40,872 nucleotides of DNA from contig DAIMDW010000037.1 of NCBI GenBank assembly GCA_036725605.1, positions 1-40,872 of the forward strand, given 5' to 3'. Shown one piece after another: positions 28,733-35,927 of the stretch. The stretch's first letter is position 1. Every line of letters begins with the position of its first letter. Under the pieces are notes generated by a model. It had not been told where the DNA came from. It saw only the letters and a program-made list of their open reading frames with translations, and made no database searches. Position numbers and translations under genes: made by a program. This DNA comes from CALBTQ01 sp036725605. GTDB lineage: Bacteria > Lernaellota > Lernaellaia > Lernaellales > Lernaellaceae.

Positions 28733-29857
28733 ATGGGTGCGAAAAAGGTCCCGGTCGTCGGCGCAATCATCCAGGCGCGCCTGGGTTCGTCGCGCCTGCC
28801 CGGCAAGGTGTTGCTGCCCCTGGCGGGCAAGCCGCTGCTGAGTCACGTCATCGAACGGCTGCGCCGGTGCAAGCGTCTGGACAAAATCATCGTCGCCACC
28901 TCCACCGCGCCCGCCGACGCCAAACTGCTCGAGTTCGCCGCCGCCGAGGGCGTCGATTCCTTCGCCGGCAGCGAGAACGACGTGCTGCAGCGCTTTCTCG
29001 ACGCCGCCGCCGCGTCCAAACTCGACCTGGTCGTGCGCATCTGCAGCGACTCGGCGCTGATCGACTGGGAACTGATCGACAAGATGATCGACGCGGTCAT
29101 CGACCAGCGCGCCGATTACGCCATCTGCGACGAGCGCGTGCATCACGCCTGCGAGGGCTACGAGGTCGCGACCGTCGCCGCGCTGCAGAAGGTCGCGCGC
29201 ATCACCCGCGAAAAAAGCGATCACGAGCACGTGACCATTTACATCCGTCGCCACACCAAGCAGTTCGCCGTGCTGTATCAGCCGGTGCCGGCGCTGCTGC
29301 GCGGCGAGTACCGCTTGAGCGTGGATGTCGCCGCCGATCTGGAATTCATGGAGCGCATCTACGACGAGCTGTACAAACCCGGCGAGCCGATCAACGTGCG
29401 CGACGCCATGCGCTGGCTCAAGCGGCATCCCGAGGTGCTGGCGATCAACGCGCACGTCAAACAAAAACCGACCGCGGCCGTCACCCGCCACGTGCTGCTG
29501 CTGGCCGCCGCCGATTCCTTCACCGGTCGCGCGGGGGCGCGGTTGGAGGAACTGGCGCGCAACCTCGCCGAGCACTACCACTGTGTGCTGACCATCGCCG
29601 TGCCCGGCGGCGAGAGCGTGCCGCATCTGGCCGAACGCGGTTACCGTTTCGTGAATCTGAGCAAGACGGCGCGCCCGACCAAAAACGAGATTCTCACCGC
29701 CGTCGAGCAAACGCCCGCGCGCGTGGTGCTTTTCGACGGGCGGGTGCTTTCGCCGCTGGCCCTGCGTACGCTCAAAGCCCGCGACCTCTCCTTGCTGCCC
29801 TTCGAGGCGCGCCCGATGCAGATCTACAAGGAAGTTCTGCGCCGCTACAAGAACTAG
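28733..29857 (+). CDS. SpsF/PseF-like cytidylyltransferase fused to a degenerate PseG-like N-half domain
   Basis: 374 residues. Residues 7-250 match the SpsF-type nucleotidyltransferase family: IIQARLGSSRLPGKVL carries the nucleotide-binding QxRxxSxRxPxK pattern, followed by SENDVLQRFLDAA and RICSDSALIDWE. It would activate a nonulosonic acid with CTP to the CMP-sugar used by Maf. Residues about 251-374 align by eye with the first half of the neighbouring PseG: AADSFTGRAGARLEELARNL against ADRTTGFGHLMRLLSIGDAL, then a matching ARVVLFDGRVLSPLALRTL. The catalytic His is not conserved. AAGGAGG precedes the ATG. It is divergent from the pse operon, and its stop codon overlaps the next convergent gene (CTAG). 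Confidence 0.85.
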   Translation: MGAKKVPVVGAIIQARLGSSRLPGKVLLPLAGKPLLSHVIERLRRCKRLDKIIVATSTAPADAKLLEFAAAEGVDSFAGSENDVLQRFLDAAAASKLDLVVRICSDSALIDWELIDKMIDAVIDQRADYAICDERVHHACEGYEVATVAALQKVARITREKSDHEHVTIYIRRHTKQFAVLYQPVPALLRGEYRLSVDVAADLEFMERIYDELYKPGEPINVRDAMRWLKRHPEVLAINAHVKQKPTAAVTRHVLLLAAADSFTGRAGARLEELARNLAEHYHCVLTIAVPGGESVPHLAERGYRFVNLSKTARPTKNEILTAVEQTPARVVLFDGRVLSPLALRTLKARDLSLLPFEARPMQIYKEVLRRYKN

Positions 29858-30609
29858 CGGAATCCGGCCATCGTGTAGAAGTATAAGGTCAGGCTGGTCA
29901 GCACCGGCGTGAGCGCGCCGGCGATTTCCTTGCGCGCGTAGATGTCGGTCACCGTCGCCACCGCCGCGGCCAGCAACGCGCCGAACAGACACCAGGGAAT
30001 GAACCATACGCCGGGGATGCGCGCGAAAAAGAAGTTAGTGAAAAAGATCGCCGCCAGCGTAACGACGGCCATGGCCGTGGCTTCCTCGAAGGTGTGTTCG
30101 CGTCCGCCCTTGAAACGGAAGCGCCGCTTGCCCCAGCGCCGGTTGACGACCGCCGCCGTTTCGCGCCCGAGCGTCGCGGCCACGACGCCGCCGATGATCA
30201 TGAACTGATATCCCGGCCACCAGAACAGCAGCATCAGCACCACCAGCGAACCTTGATGTCCGAAAAACAACGGCGGCGGATCCTCGTCCTTTTCGCGCAG
30301 CGGCCGCGTCCATTTTTTCCGGCGCAAATAGAGGTTGGCGATCAAAAGGGTGATCGGCGGCAGCCAGCCCGCCGGCCACAGGTAGATCCAGTAGAACGCG
30401 ATGAAGATCCACGCGCCGCCGGCCAGCCGCACCAGCAGACGCGCCGTGCGCAGGGAAACGCCGATCCACCGCAGGCCCAGCGCCGCCGCAAACGCCAGCA
30501 ACGGCAAGGCGATCGAAAAACCGACGCCCAGCGCGTCGCGCACCACGCCGTGGGCCAGCAGGGCGACGATCAGATCCCGGAGTTGCTCGACCAGCGGATG
30601 CGCCGGCAT
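29854..30609 (-). CDS. Phytol/dolichol/diacylglycerol kinase-like membrane protein
   Basis: 251 residues with about seven membrane helices. The segment GRETAAVVNRRWGKRRF, REHTFEEATAMAVV, then TDIYARKEIAGALTPVL follows the pattern of CTP-dependent polyprenol/phytol/diacylglycerol kinases (usually G[DR]xxAxxxGRRxGK, K[ST]xEGSxA, xExLxPxxxDN). These phosphorylate lipid alcohols in the membrane. Some signature positions differ, so activity is uncertain. GAGGT precedes the ATG. It lies 33 nt after the radical SAM gene, in the same operon. A role in the lipid carrier for glycan assembly is possible but only inferred. Confidence 0.7.
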   Translation of the reverse strand: MPAHPLVEQLRDLIVALLAHGVVRDALGVGFSIALPLLAFAAALGLRWIGVSLRTARLLVRLAGGAWIFIAFYWIYLWPAGWLPPITLLIANLYLRRKKWTRPLREKDEDPPPLFFGHQGSLVVLMLLFWWPGYQFMIIGGVVAATLGRETAAVVNRRWGKRRFRFKGGREHTFEEATAMAVVTLAAIFFTNFFFARIPGVWFIPWCLFGALLAAAVATVTDIYARKEIAGALTPVLTSLTLYFYTMAGFR

Positions 30610-30642
30610 GACGGACCTCGCGTTCGTTTGCGGTTCGCGCGC

Positions 30643-31695
30643 TTACAGGAAATTACCGTGCGGCTTTTCGTCGCGCGCCAGATAGGCGAACAGCTCATTA
30701 TAATGGTCGTAGCGCATATAGGAAGTGTGTCCCGGGCAGATATACTTGCACGTGCCGGCCGCGATTTTCGCCAGCACCTCGCGCCGCCGCTCGCCCCGCC
30801 AGATGTCCGGCAGGCGTTGCTCGTGGATGTTGCCGATCGCGTATTCCTCGATGCCCCGCGTCGAGCAGCAGGCGTACAGCGTGCCGTTGGCGCACAAAAT
30901 GCCCACCAAGTGGTGCCCCAGGCACAGCTCGTAAGGCTGCCCTTTGGGTCCCTTCGAGAAATTGTAGATGCGAAAGCCCATCACGTTGAAGCTTTCCGTC
31001 TCGTAGTTGTGCTTGGCGAAGACGTAATTGGCGTCGATGGTCATGTACATTTCGGTGTCGAACATTTCGCTGTCGGCCACCACGCGCTTGAAGCCGATGT
31101 AGCGGCAGCCCGTCGCCCGCGCCCGTTTGGCGGCGATGGGCATTTCGTGGAACGTCTCGGGGTGGATGATGTAGATCACGCCGCACAGCACGTCCTTGGA
31201 CAGCGCCTCGATGCCCTGCCAGATGCGCTCGTAGGCTTGCGGATTGGCCGGCCGATGCACGCTGTTGTGCGTTTCGGCGCTGCCCGCGTCCAGCGACACG
31301 CGCACCCACGAGCAGGTGCGGCGGATGATCTCTTGATGCTCCAGCAGCCGTTCGCCGTTGGTGATGATCCCCACCTCCAGCCCGATGTCCTTGGCATGCT
31401 GCAACAGTTCGACGATGTGCGGGTACACCAGCGGCTCGCCGCCGCCCTTGACCACCAGGCTGTGCACGCCCATTTCCCGCGCGTCGCTGAGCGCCTGCAG
31501 AGCGAGTTCGCGCGGCAGCACCGATTTGTTCTGCTCACGATGGCGCGAATCGATGCACCAGACGCAATTGTGGTTGCACACATTGGTCGGGTCGATCTCC
31601 AGCGTCACCGGCGGCGGCAATTCGCCGCGCAGCACGGCCAATACCCGATCCATGTGGTTGAGGATCTTGAACTGTGAAAATTCAAGCAATTGCAC
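30643..31695 (-). CDS. Radical SAM protein with SPASM-like C-terminus
   Basis: 350 residues, GTG start at 31695 with AAGGGG upstream. The 4Fe-4S cluster motif is Cys40-x3-Cys44-x2-Cys47 (CNHNCVWC), followed by the SAM-binding VVKGGGEPLVYPHI and ITNGERL. The C-terminal Cys set (CLGHH, GILCANGTLYACC, CKYICPG) fits a SPASM/twitch domain that holds auxiliary clusters. SPASM enzymes modify peptides or sugars, or act as dehydrogenases. The substrate cannot be read here. Nonulosonate and nucleotide-sugar genes around it favour a glycan precursor. It is the first gene of a two-gene operon, divergent from the epimerase-like gene. Confidence 0.9.
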   Translation of the reverse strand: MQLLEFSQFKILNHMDRVLAVLRGELPPPVTLEIDPTNVCNHNCVWCIDSRHREQNKSVLPRELALQALSDAREMGVHSLVVKGGGEPLVYPHIVELLQHAKDIGLEVGIITNGERLLEHQEIIRRTCSWVRVSLDAGSAETHNSVHRPANPQAYERIWQGIEALSKDVLCGVIYIIHPETFHEMPIAAKRARATGCRYIGFKRVVADSEMFDTEMYMTIDANYVFAKHNYETESFNVMGFRIYNFSKGPKGQPYELCLGHHLVGILCANGTLYACCSTRGIEEYAIGNIHEQRLPDIWRGERRREVLAKIAAGTCKYICPGHTSYMRYDHYNELFAYLARDEKPHGNFL

Positions 31696-31837
31696 GTGGC
31701 TTGCCCCTTTACCGATTCGATTCGGTTATCACGGAAAGGAACTTGATCTTTTTATCGAAGGGCCTCCCGGCCATTTGCGAAACAATCACTTTGAGTTAGG
31801 ATGTACCATAAATTGACCCGGAGGCAAACCGAGAGCC

Positions 31838-32899
31838 ATGAAGATCCTGATTACCGGCGGCTGTGGATTCGTCGGCGCGAACCTCGCCCGCTATTTCCAC
31901 GCGCAAGGACACGAAATTACCGTGCTGGACAATCTGGCCCGGCGCGGCAGCGAATTCAACGTCGAGGACCTCACGGCCCTGGGGATCCGCTACGTGCACG
32001 GCGACGTGCGCAACGTGGAGGATCTCACGCCGCTGGGCAAGTACGACATCATCTGCGAAACCAGCGCGCAACCCAGCGCCATCGACGGCTACGCCAACCC
32101 GCTGTTCGACCTGTCCAACAACACCTTCGGCCTGATCAACGTGCTGGAAAAAGCGCGCCGCGACGAGTCGATTCTCTTTCTCTGGAGCACCAACAAGGTC
32201 TACAGCGGCGACCGGGTCAACGCCATTCCCGTCGTGGAAAAGGAAACGCGCTGGGAGTGGAATCCCGACAGCGGTTACGCCGCGCGCGGCTTCTCCTTCG
32301 ATAAGGGCATCAGCGAGCAGTTCGACGTTGACGGCGGCCAGCACTCGATCTACGGGCTGTCGAAAATCTGTGCCGACCTGATCTGCCAGGAATGGTTCGA
32401 CGCTTTCGGCGTGCGCACGGTCGTCAACCGCTTCAGTTGCCTGGCCGGCCCGGGGCAGTTCGGCAAATCGGCGCAGGGCTGGGTGGCGTGGTGGCTGATC
32501 GCCTTTCACTTCGGCCTGCCGCTGACCTACATCGGCTGGAACGGCAAGCAGGTGCGCGACATGCTGTTCATGCCCGACATCGCGCGGCTGATCGATTTGC
32601 AGATCCAAAACATCGACCGTTGCGCCGGCAAGGTCTTCAACATCGGCGGCGGCCCGAAACTCGCCATGTCGCTGCGCGAAATGACCGCCTGGTGCGAAAA
32701 GCGTTACGGACGGCAGGTGCCGGTGACGATCCTGGACGATCCGCGCAAGGCCGATCACGTGGTGTACCTCAGCGACGCGTCCAGCGCCGGGAAATACGCG
32801 GGCTGGGAAGTCCAGGTGGGCATCGAGGAAGGCCTGCAACAGATCTACGAGTGGGTCGAAAAAGAGCACGACCGCCTGGCCCGGCTCTACATGAAATAA
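31838..32899 (+). CDS. NAD-dependent sugar epimerase, CDP-paratose 2-epimerase-like
   Basis: 353 residues, short-chain dehydrogenase fold. N-terminal MKILITGGCGFVGANLA binds NAD (GGxGFxG at 7-13). The catalytic region has WSTNKVYSGD and Tyr172-x3-Lys176 (YGLSK). The C-half has NRFSCLAGPGQFGKSAQGWV, GWNGKQVRDMLF and VFNIGGG, the set seen in CDP-tyvelose/CDP-paratose 2-epimerases. These interconvert CDP-paratose and CDP-tyvelose in O-antigen synthesis. No other CDP-dideoxyhexose gene is visible, so the actual substrate may differ. Upstream, GGAGG lies 15 nt before the ATG and GAGAG lies closer. The 31696-31837 gap between the divergent genes holds only weak promoter candidates. Confidence 0.85.
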   Translation: MKILITGGCGFVGANLARYFHAQGHEITVLDNLARRGSEFNVEDLTALGIRYVHGDVRNVEDLTPLGKYDIICETSAQPSAIDGYANPLFDLSNNTFGLINVLEKARRDESILFLWSTNKVYSGDRVNAIPVVEKETRWEWNPDSGYAARGFSFDKGISEQFDVDGGQHSIYGLSKICADLICQEWFDAFGVRTVVNRFSCLAGPGQFGKSAQGWVAWWLIAFHFGLPLTYIGWNGKQVRDMLFMPDIARLIDLQIQNIDRCAGKVFNIGGGPKLAMSLREMTAWCEKRYGRQVPVTILDDPRKADHVVYLSDASSAGKYAGWEVQVGIEEGLQQIYEWVEKEHDRLARLYMK

Positions 32900-32969
32900 G
32901 GCGAACTTCCCGGCGGACGCGGACGAAGGAACATCGTTTTTTCCCGAAGCGTCCCCGCCGCTTTCCCGC

Positions 32970-32998
32970 TTGACGGATCGCCGCTTGCTGGGTATAAG
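32970..32998 (+). promoter_or_regulatory. Sigma70-type promoter for tadA
   Basis: TTGACG (32970-32975), 17-bp spacer, TATAAG (32993-32998), about 39 nt before the start codon. The tRNA genes downstream may be read from it too. Confidence 0.75.
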
Positions 32999-33036
32999 CT
33001 TTCGGTCTTGCCGAAGCAGCGAGGTATTCGTTCTTT

Positions 33037-33495
33037 ATGCAATCAGACGACACACGGTTCATGGAGCTGGCCCTGGCTCAGGCCCGGCAGGCGATCGAGG
33101 TCGGGGAAACGCCGATCGGCGCGGTGCTCGTGCACGAAGGTGCGGTGCTCGCCGCGGCGCACAACCGGCGCGAAATCGATTTCGACCCCACCGCGCACGC
33201 CGAAATGCTCGTGTTGCGGGCGGCGGCGCAAACGCTGGGACGCTGGCGGCTGAGCGGCTGCACGTTGTACGTCACGCTCGAACCGTGCGCGATGTGCGCC
33301 GGAGCGCTGGTGCTGGCGCGGATCGACCGCCTCGTATTCGGGGCGCACGATCCCAAGGCCGGCGCGGTCGAGTCGTTGTACCGCCTGGTCGACGACGCGC
33401 GGCTCAATCATCGCGTACAGGTGACCGGCGGCGTGTTGGCCGAGGCATGCGGGTCGATGCTCAGTGAATTTTTCCGGGCCAAACGGTCCGGGTAA
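33037..33495 (+). CDS. tadA: tRNA-specific adenosine deaminase
   Basis: 152 residues. TadA deaminates A34 to inosine in tRNA-Arg(ACG). The zinc site is complete: His54-Ala-Glu56 (HAEM), with Glu56 as proton shuttle, and Cys84/Cys87 (PCAMC). The family signatures TPIGAVLV, LYVTLEPCAMCAGAL and VFGAHDPKAGA are present. GAGG lies upstream of the ATG. A pair of tRNA-Ser genes begins 9 nt after the stop codon, so tadA and the tRNAs may share a transcript. Confidence 0.96.
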   Translation: MQSDDTRFMELALAQARQAIEVGETPIGAVLVHEGAVLAAAHNRREIDFDPTAHAEMLVLRAAAQTLGRWRLSGCTLYVTLEPCAMCAGALVLARIDRLVFGAHDPKAGAVESLYRLVDDARLNHRVQVTGGVLAEACGSMLSEFFRAKRSG

Positions 33496-33504
33496 CCGTG
33501 CTCT

Positions 33505-33592
33505 GGAGAGATGGCCGAGCTGGTCGAAGGCGCCTGACTCGAAATCAGGTGTACCGCTTGCGGTACCGGGGGTTCGAATCCCTCTCTCTCCG
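33505..33592 (+). tRNA. tRNA-Ser(CGA)
   Basis: 88 nt with acceptor stem GGAGAGA/TCTCTCC and discriminator G. Anticodon stem-loop CCTGA-CTCGAAA-TCAGG gives anticodon CGA (reads UCG). It has a long variable arm typical of class II serine tRNAs and a TTCGAAT T-loop. The 3' CCA is not encoded. Confidence 0.96.
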
Positions 33593-33611
33593 TTTTCATT
33601 TTTGGCCGCTT

Positions 33612-33699
33612 GGAGAGGTGACCGAGAGGCCGAAGGTGCACGACTGGAAATCGTGTGGGCGCTAATCCCGTCCCGAGGGTTCGAATCCCTCCCTCTCCG
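33612..33699 (+). tRNA. tRNA-Ser(GGA)
   Basis: 88 nt with acceptor stem GGAGAGG/CCTCTCC and discriminator G. Anticodon loop CTGGAAA between CACGA and TCGTG gives anticodon GGA (reads UCC/UCU). Long variable arm; T-loop TTCGAAT; no encoded CCA. It lies 19 nt after the CGA isoacceptor. Confidence 0.96.
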
Positions 33700-33701
33700 A
33701 C

Positions 33702-33733
33702 CGCCGTCGTCCCCCGCGGATGACGGCGTTTTT
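33702..33733 (+). terminator. Rho-independent terminator after the tRNA-Ser pair
   Basis: An 11-bp stem CGCCGTCGTCC / GGATGACGGCG (one G-T pair) with a 5-nt loop is followed by TTTTT. Confidence 0.88.
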
Positions 33734-33764
33734 CGTTGAGCCGCGCTTTTCTTCTTTTCCCGCT

Positions 33765-33779
33765 TTTGTTATCTTTAGC
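33765..33779 (+). promoter_or_regulatory. Extended -10 type promoter motif, shared with position 35293
   Basis: TTTGTTATCTTTAGC contains TGT-TATCTT (extended -10; TATCTT at 33770-33775). The same 15-mer stands before the poly-Asp lipoprotein gene at 35293-35307, and a close variant at 19462-19473. It would place the hairpin cluster 33819-33908 in a transcribed leader. Confidence 0.5.
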
Positions 33780-33800
33780 GAAATATTCATCAGGAGTGAA

Positions 33801-33902
33801 GTGCCCTGTTTGAACAAGCACACCTTTGGCTATCGCCAAAAGTGTGGCACACGAAAGAATAACACTCTTCCCGTGTGCCACAGTTTACGCCGTAAGGCGT
33901 AA
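33801..33902 (+). CDS. Possible 33-residue leader peptide or gene remnant
   Basis: AGGAG at 33792-33796 is followed by GTG at 33801 and 33 codons to TAA at 33902. The product is Cys/Lys/Arg/His-rich and unlike any known family. Its codons run straight through three hairpins, so it may be an accident of a repeat inserted after a real promoter and ribosome-binding site, or a translated leader. Spacing from promoter to start (about 30 nt) resembles that of the lipoprotein gene at 35334. Confidence 0.25.
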   Translation: MPCLNKHTFGYRQKCGTRKNNTLPVCHSLRRKA

Positions 33903-33908
33903 GCTGTG
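33819..33908. other. Cluster of three overlapping, mutually exclusive hairpins
   Basis: Hairpin A: CACACCTTTGGC (33819-33830) with GCCAAAAGTGTG (33835-33846), one mismatch. Hairpin B: TGTGGCACACG (33843-33853) with CGTGTGCCACA (33872-33882), perfect 11 bp and 18-nt loop. Hairpin C: CACAGTTTACGCC (33879-33891) with GGCGTAAGCTGTG (33896-33908), 13 bp with one wobble pair and a GTAA loop. The 3' arm of A overlaps the 5' arm of B, and the 3' arm of B overlaps the 5' arm of C. A plus C or B alone can therefore form. It could be a regulatory leader of the gene at 33962, a small RNA or a dispersed palindromic repeat. Confidence 0.65.
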
Positions 33909-33913
33909 CATAA

Positions 33914-33943
33914 TTGGACTAAGATTCGGGACTTGACTAAAAT
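33914..33943 (+). promoter_or_regulatory. Candidate promoter directly before the gene at 33962
   Basis: TTGGAC (33914-33919), 18-bp spacer, TAAAAT (33938-33943). Transcription would start just before the GGAGG ribosome-binding site, bypassing the hairpin cluster. Confidence 0.45.
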
Positions 33944-33961
33944 CCATCTGGAGGAAAATCG

Positions 33962-35257
33962 ATGCGACGAGTTGCGCGCATTATCGGAATCGTTTTGCTC
34001 AGCGTGATCGGACTGCTTGCGCTGCTGTACGCCATTGCCTATGTCGATCTGATGTTCATCGAAAAGCCCGAACCCTACGACCAAGCCAAGCTGGAAGCGC
34101 TGCTGGTCGAAGGGCGGCGCATCGACGAAGCCCTGCGCTCCGCCCCGCGTGAGGATTTTGCGGCGATGGTCGCTCTGGCCAAGGATGTAAACGGGTTTCG
34201 CGAGAAAGACGGATCAAATTTCTACCGCATGTTTCCCAATGCCAAGGAACGTCTCACCCGCGAACAGGCGCAGGCCATCGAAGCCGAATACGGCGCGACC
34301 ATGCGCGGTTTTTCCGACAAATTGGGCGCGATCCTCGCCGATGGTTTGCACATCCATTACGATTTCCGCGACAAGCCGGGTCCTTTGACTCCAATAGAGG
34401 AAAAGAATCCGGAGATGATCGTGGGCGGCTTGCTGATTATCCAGTTAAGCAATTGGGCGAAGGTCGAAGCGGCTCTGGGCAATACCGATCAGAGCATCAC
34501 GATCCTGGAGCGGATGCTGGATTATTACGATGGAATGTTCCAGGAATGCTTTGAAATATTTACGCCTGTTTACCAGTTTGAAAATACAATTCCGCAAACC
34601 GTATTTGAGATTCTGCCCGCTTTGTCCGTCCAACAGATGCAGCGATTGAGAACTCGATTGGAGTCATTGCCCCCGACCCGGCCCATGGCTTCGAAGTTGT
34701 TCTCCTATGGTCTGCTGCGCACAACCGATTTGTTGGAATGGACTGAATATAAAGCCTACATGCGGCAACAAGAGGCTGAACTGCGCCAACTATACACTCA
34801 GGAAAAATACAGTTTTTTGCCGTTTTGGTTGAGGTTCGTGTCCAGCGGTCGTTTGCTGGCGCCGCTACGTCACCGCTTGCAATGGCTGCAAAATCGGAAA
34901 CAACTGCCTCATGCAATGAACCGCCTGACGGCGATGCGCGAAAATCCCGACGCTGTTTTTCCTTTTGATCCCGTTCTGGGCAGAGAAATTCCGGATTTAT
35001 TTATGCGCTTGAGCGTATTCGATGAGCAAATAAAAGCCCTAATAGGGATCATCGACCAAGCGATTGCCCGTAACGACACCACGCCGCTCGAAGGAGACTT
35101 TCCCGCATTGATTCTCATGGGTAAAGAGGAGCAGAAGGAATCCTCCTACGAACGCGGTCTGCTGCATTACGTGATCGCCGACGACTACGCCTGCATTGAA
35201 GACACCTGGGGGAATTACAAATGCAGCCTGGAGGAGAAAGATCCGGCCGCGCCCTGA
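33962..35257 (+). CDS. Membrane-anchored protein of unknown function
   Basis: 431 residues with an N-terminal anchor (MRRVARIIGIVLLSVIGLLAL, about 5-30) and a large, mostly helical extracytoplasmic domain. No known motif was recognised. The C-terminus has a Cys pair (YACIEDTWGNYKC). Part of the gene (34430-34880) is clearly less GC-rich than its neighbours, with more A/T-ending codons, which may mean foreign origin or weaker selection. CTGGAGG precedes the ATG. A short sequence resembling its last 17 residues is found after the lipoprotein gene at 35691, so a related copy may once have lain there. Confidence 0.8.
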   Translation: MRRVARIIGIVLLSVIGLLALLYAIAYVDLMFIEKPEPYDQAKLEALLVEGRRIDEALRSAPREDFAAMVALAKDVNGFREKDGSNFYRMFPNAKERLTREQAQAIEAEYGATMRGFSDKLGAILADGLHIHYDFRDKPGPLTPIEEKNPEMIVGGLLIIQLSNWAKVEAALGNTDQSITILERMLDYYDGMFQECFEIFTPVYQFENTIPQTVFEILPALSVQQMQRLRTRLESLPPTRPMASKLFSYGLLRTTDLLEWTEYKAYMRQQEAELRQLYTQEKYSFLPFWLRFVSSGRLLAPLRHRLQWLQNRKQLPHAMNRLTAMRENPDAVFPFDPVLGREIPDLFMRLSVFDEQIKALIGIIDQAIARNDTTPLEGDFPALILMGKEEQKESSYERGLLHYVIADDYACIEDTWGNYKCSLEEKDPAAP

Positions 35258-35292
35258 TCGTCGCCGGGCCGCGCTTTCCAAGCGCGTCGTCA

Positions 35293-35307
35293 TTTGTTAT
35301 CTTTAGC
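35293..35307 (+). promoter_or_regulatory. Extended -10 type promoter motif for the poly-Asp lipoprotein
   Basis: TTTGTTATCTTTAGC, identical to 33765-33779, with TATCTT at 35298-35303. The start codon lies 30 nt after it and GGAGG between them. Confidence 0.5.
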
Positions 35308-35333
35308 CAAACATTTCTGGTGGAGGTTCGGAT

Positions 35334-35690
35334 ATGTGGCGTTCACTGTTTTGGTTGTTTCTGGTTGCCGCGCTGAGCGCGAGCGTGGTTCTGGCTTTCG
35401 GCTGCGACGATGACGACGATGACGACGACAACGACGACAACGACGCGGACGACGATGACGACGACGATTTCAATTCCACCGACGGCAGCGTGCTGAGCAC
35501 CTGCATCGCCTACTACATCGACTGCTTCGGGATGGACGCGGGCACGGCGGAGGAAGTCTGCCAGGAACTGCTGGACATCGAACAGACCTGCGCGCCCGGC
35601 GCCACGCAACGCTTGTTCGAATGTACCGGCGCCGATTGCTCGCTGTGGGAAGCATGCACCCACGCCTGGGAAGACGAAGTCAACTGCTGA
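35334..35690 (+). CDS. Small poly-Asp lipoprotein with a Cys-rich domain
   Basis: 118 residues. A hydrophobic leader ends AFGC (Cys24), an atypical but plausible lipobox. It is followed at once by about 22 residues of almost pure Asp/Asn, a tether lifting the domain off the membrane. The remaining about 65 residues have seven or eight Cys (STCIAYYIDCFG, EEVCQELL, EQTCAPGA, FECTGADCSLWEAC, VNC) and look like a small disulfide-bonded, mostly helical domain. GGAGG precedes the ATG. No family was recognised. GAC/GAT codons alternate irregularly, so the tract is probably slippage-prone. Confidence 0.82.
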   Translation: MWRSLFWLFLVAALSASVVLAFGCDDDDDDDDNDDNDADDDDDDDFNSTDGSVLSTCIAYYIDCFGMDAGTAEEVCQELLDIEQTCAPGATQRLFECTGADCSLWEACTHAWEDEVNC

Positions 35691-35747
35691 GCGATTGAGC
35701 GGAACGTCCTAGGCGATATCAAGTGCGCCGTGCTGGAGAAGGAATAA
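35691..35747 (+). pseudogene. Possible C-terminal remnant of a paralogue of the 33962 gene
   Basis: In the same frame as the lipoprotein, after its TGA, 18 more codons run to a TAA at 35745. They read AIERNVLGDIKCAVLEKE, which resembles CIEDTWGNYKCSLEEKD near the end of the protein at 33962. The match is short and could be chance. The first bases (CGATTGAGCG) also occur just after the stop codon of the C1 protease at 2399. The rest of 35748-35784 shows only a weak hairpin. Confidence 0.3.
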
Positions 35748-35784
35748 GACACGTGCCCGGCAATTTCCGCCGCCGGACACGCCT

Positions 35785-35811
35785 ATCCGCTTGAATCGAA
35801 AGCGGATTTTT
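35785..35811 (+). terminator. Rho-independent terminator
   Basis: ATCCGCTT / AAGCGGAT (8 bp perfect, 7-nt loop) followed by TTTT. It probably ends the lipoprotein transcript. Confidence 0.7.
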
Positions 35812-35838
35812 AAAGGCGTTTTCCGGGCGAAAACCCGT

Positions 35839-35866
35839 TTGACTCACACGGGCCGATCGGTATAAT
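35839..35866 (+). promoter_or_regulatory. Strong sigma70-type promoter for the acidic GCGY protein
   Basis: TTGACT (35839-35844), 16-bp spacer, TATAAT (35861-35866, perfect consensus). It is the best promoter match in the window, so high expression is likely. Confidence 0.85.
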
Positions 35867-35927
35867 GACACGGCTTGAGATACAAAAACGAAGAATGACA
35901 TCTTTTTCTGCTTAGAGGAGATTTTCC

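Noticed and set aside
27578..30007. 809-residue reading of the pseG frame
   Set aside because: Residues before the PseG domain are antisense to the SpsF-like gene on the + strand; the GTG at 28642 gives a normal PseG.
33505..33699. Tandem tRNA genes as an integration (att) site
   Set aside because: No integrase gene and no direct repeat of the tRNA 3' end was seen on either side within the window.
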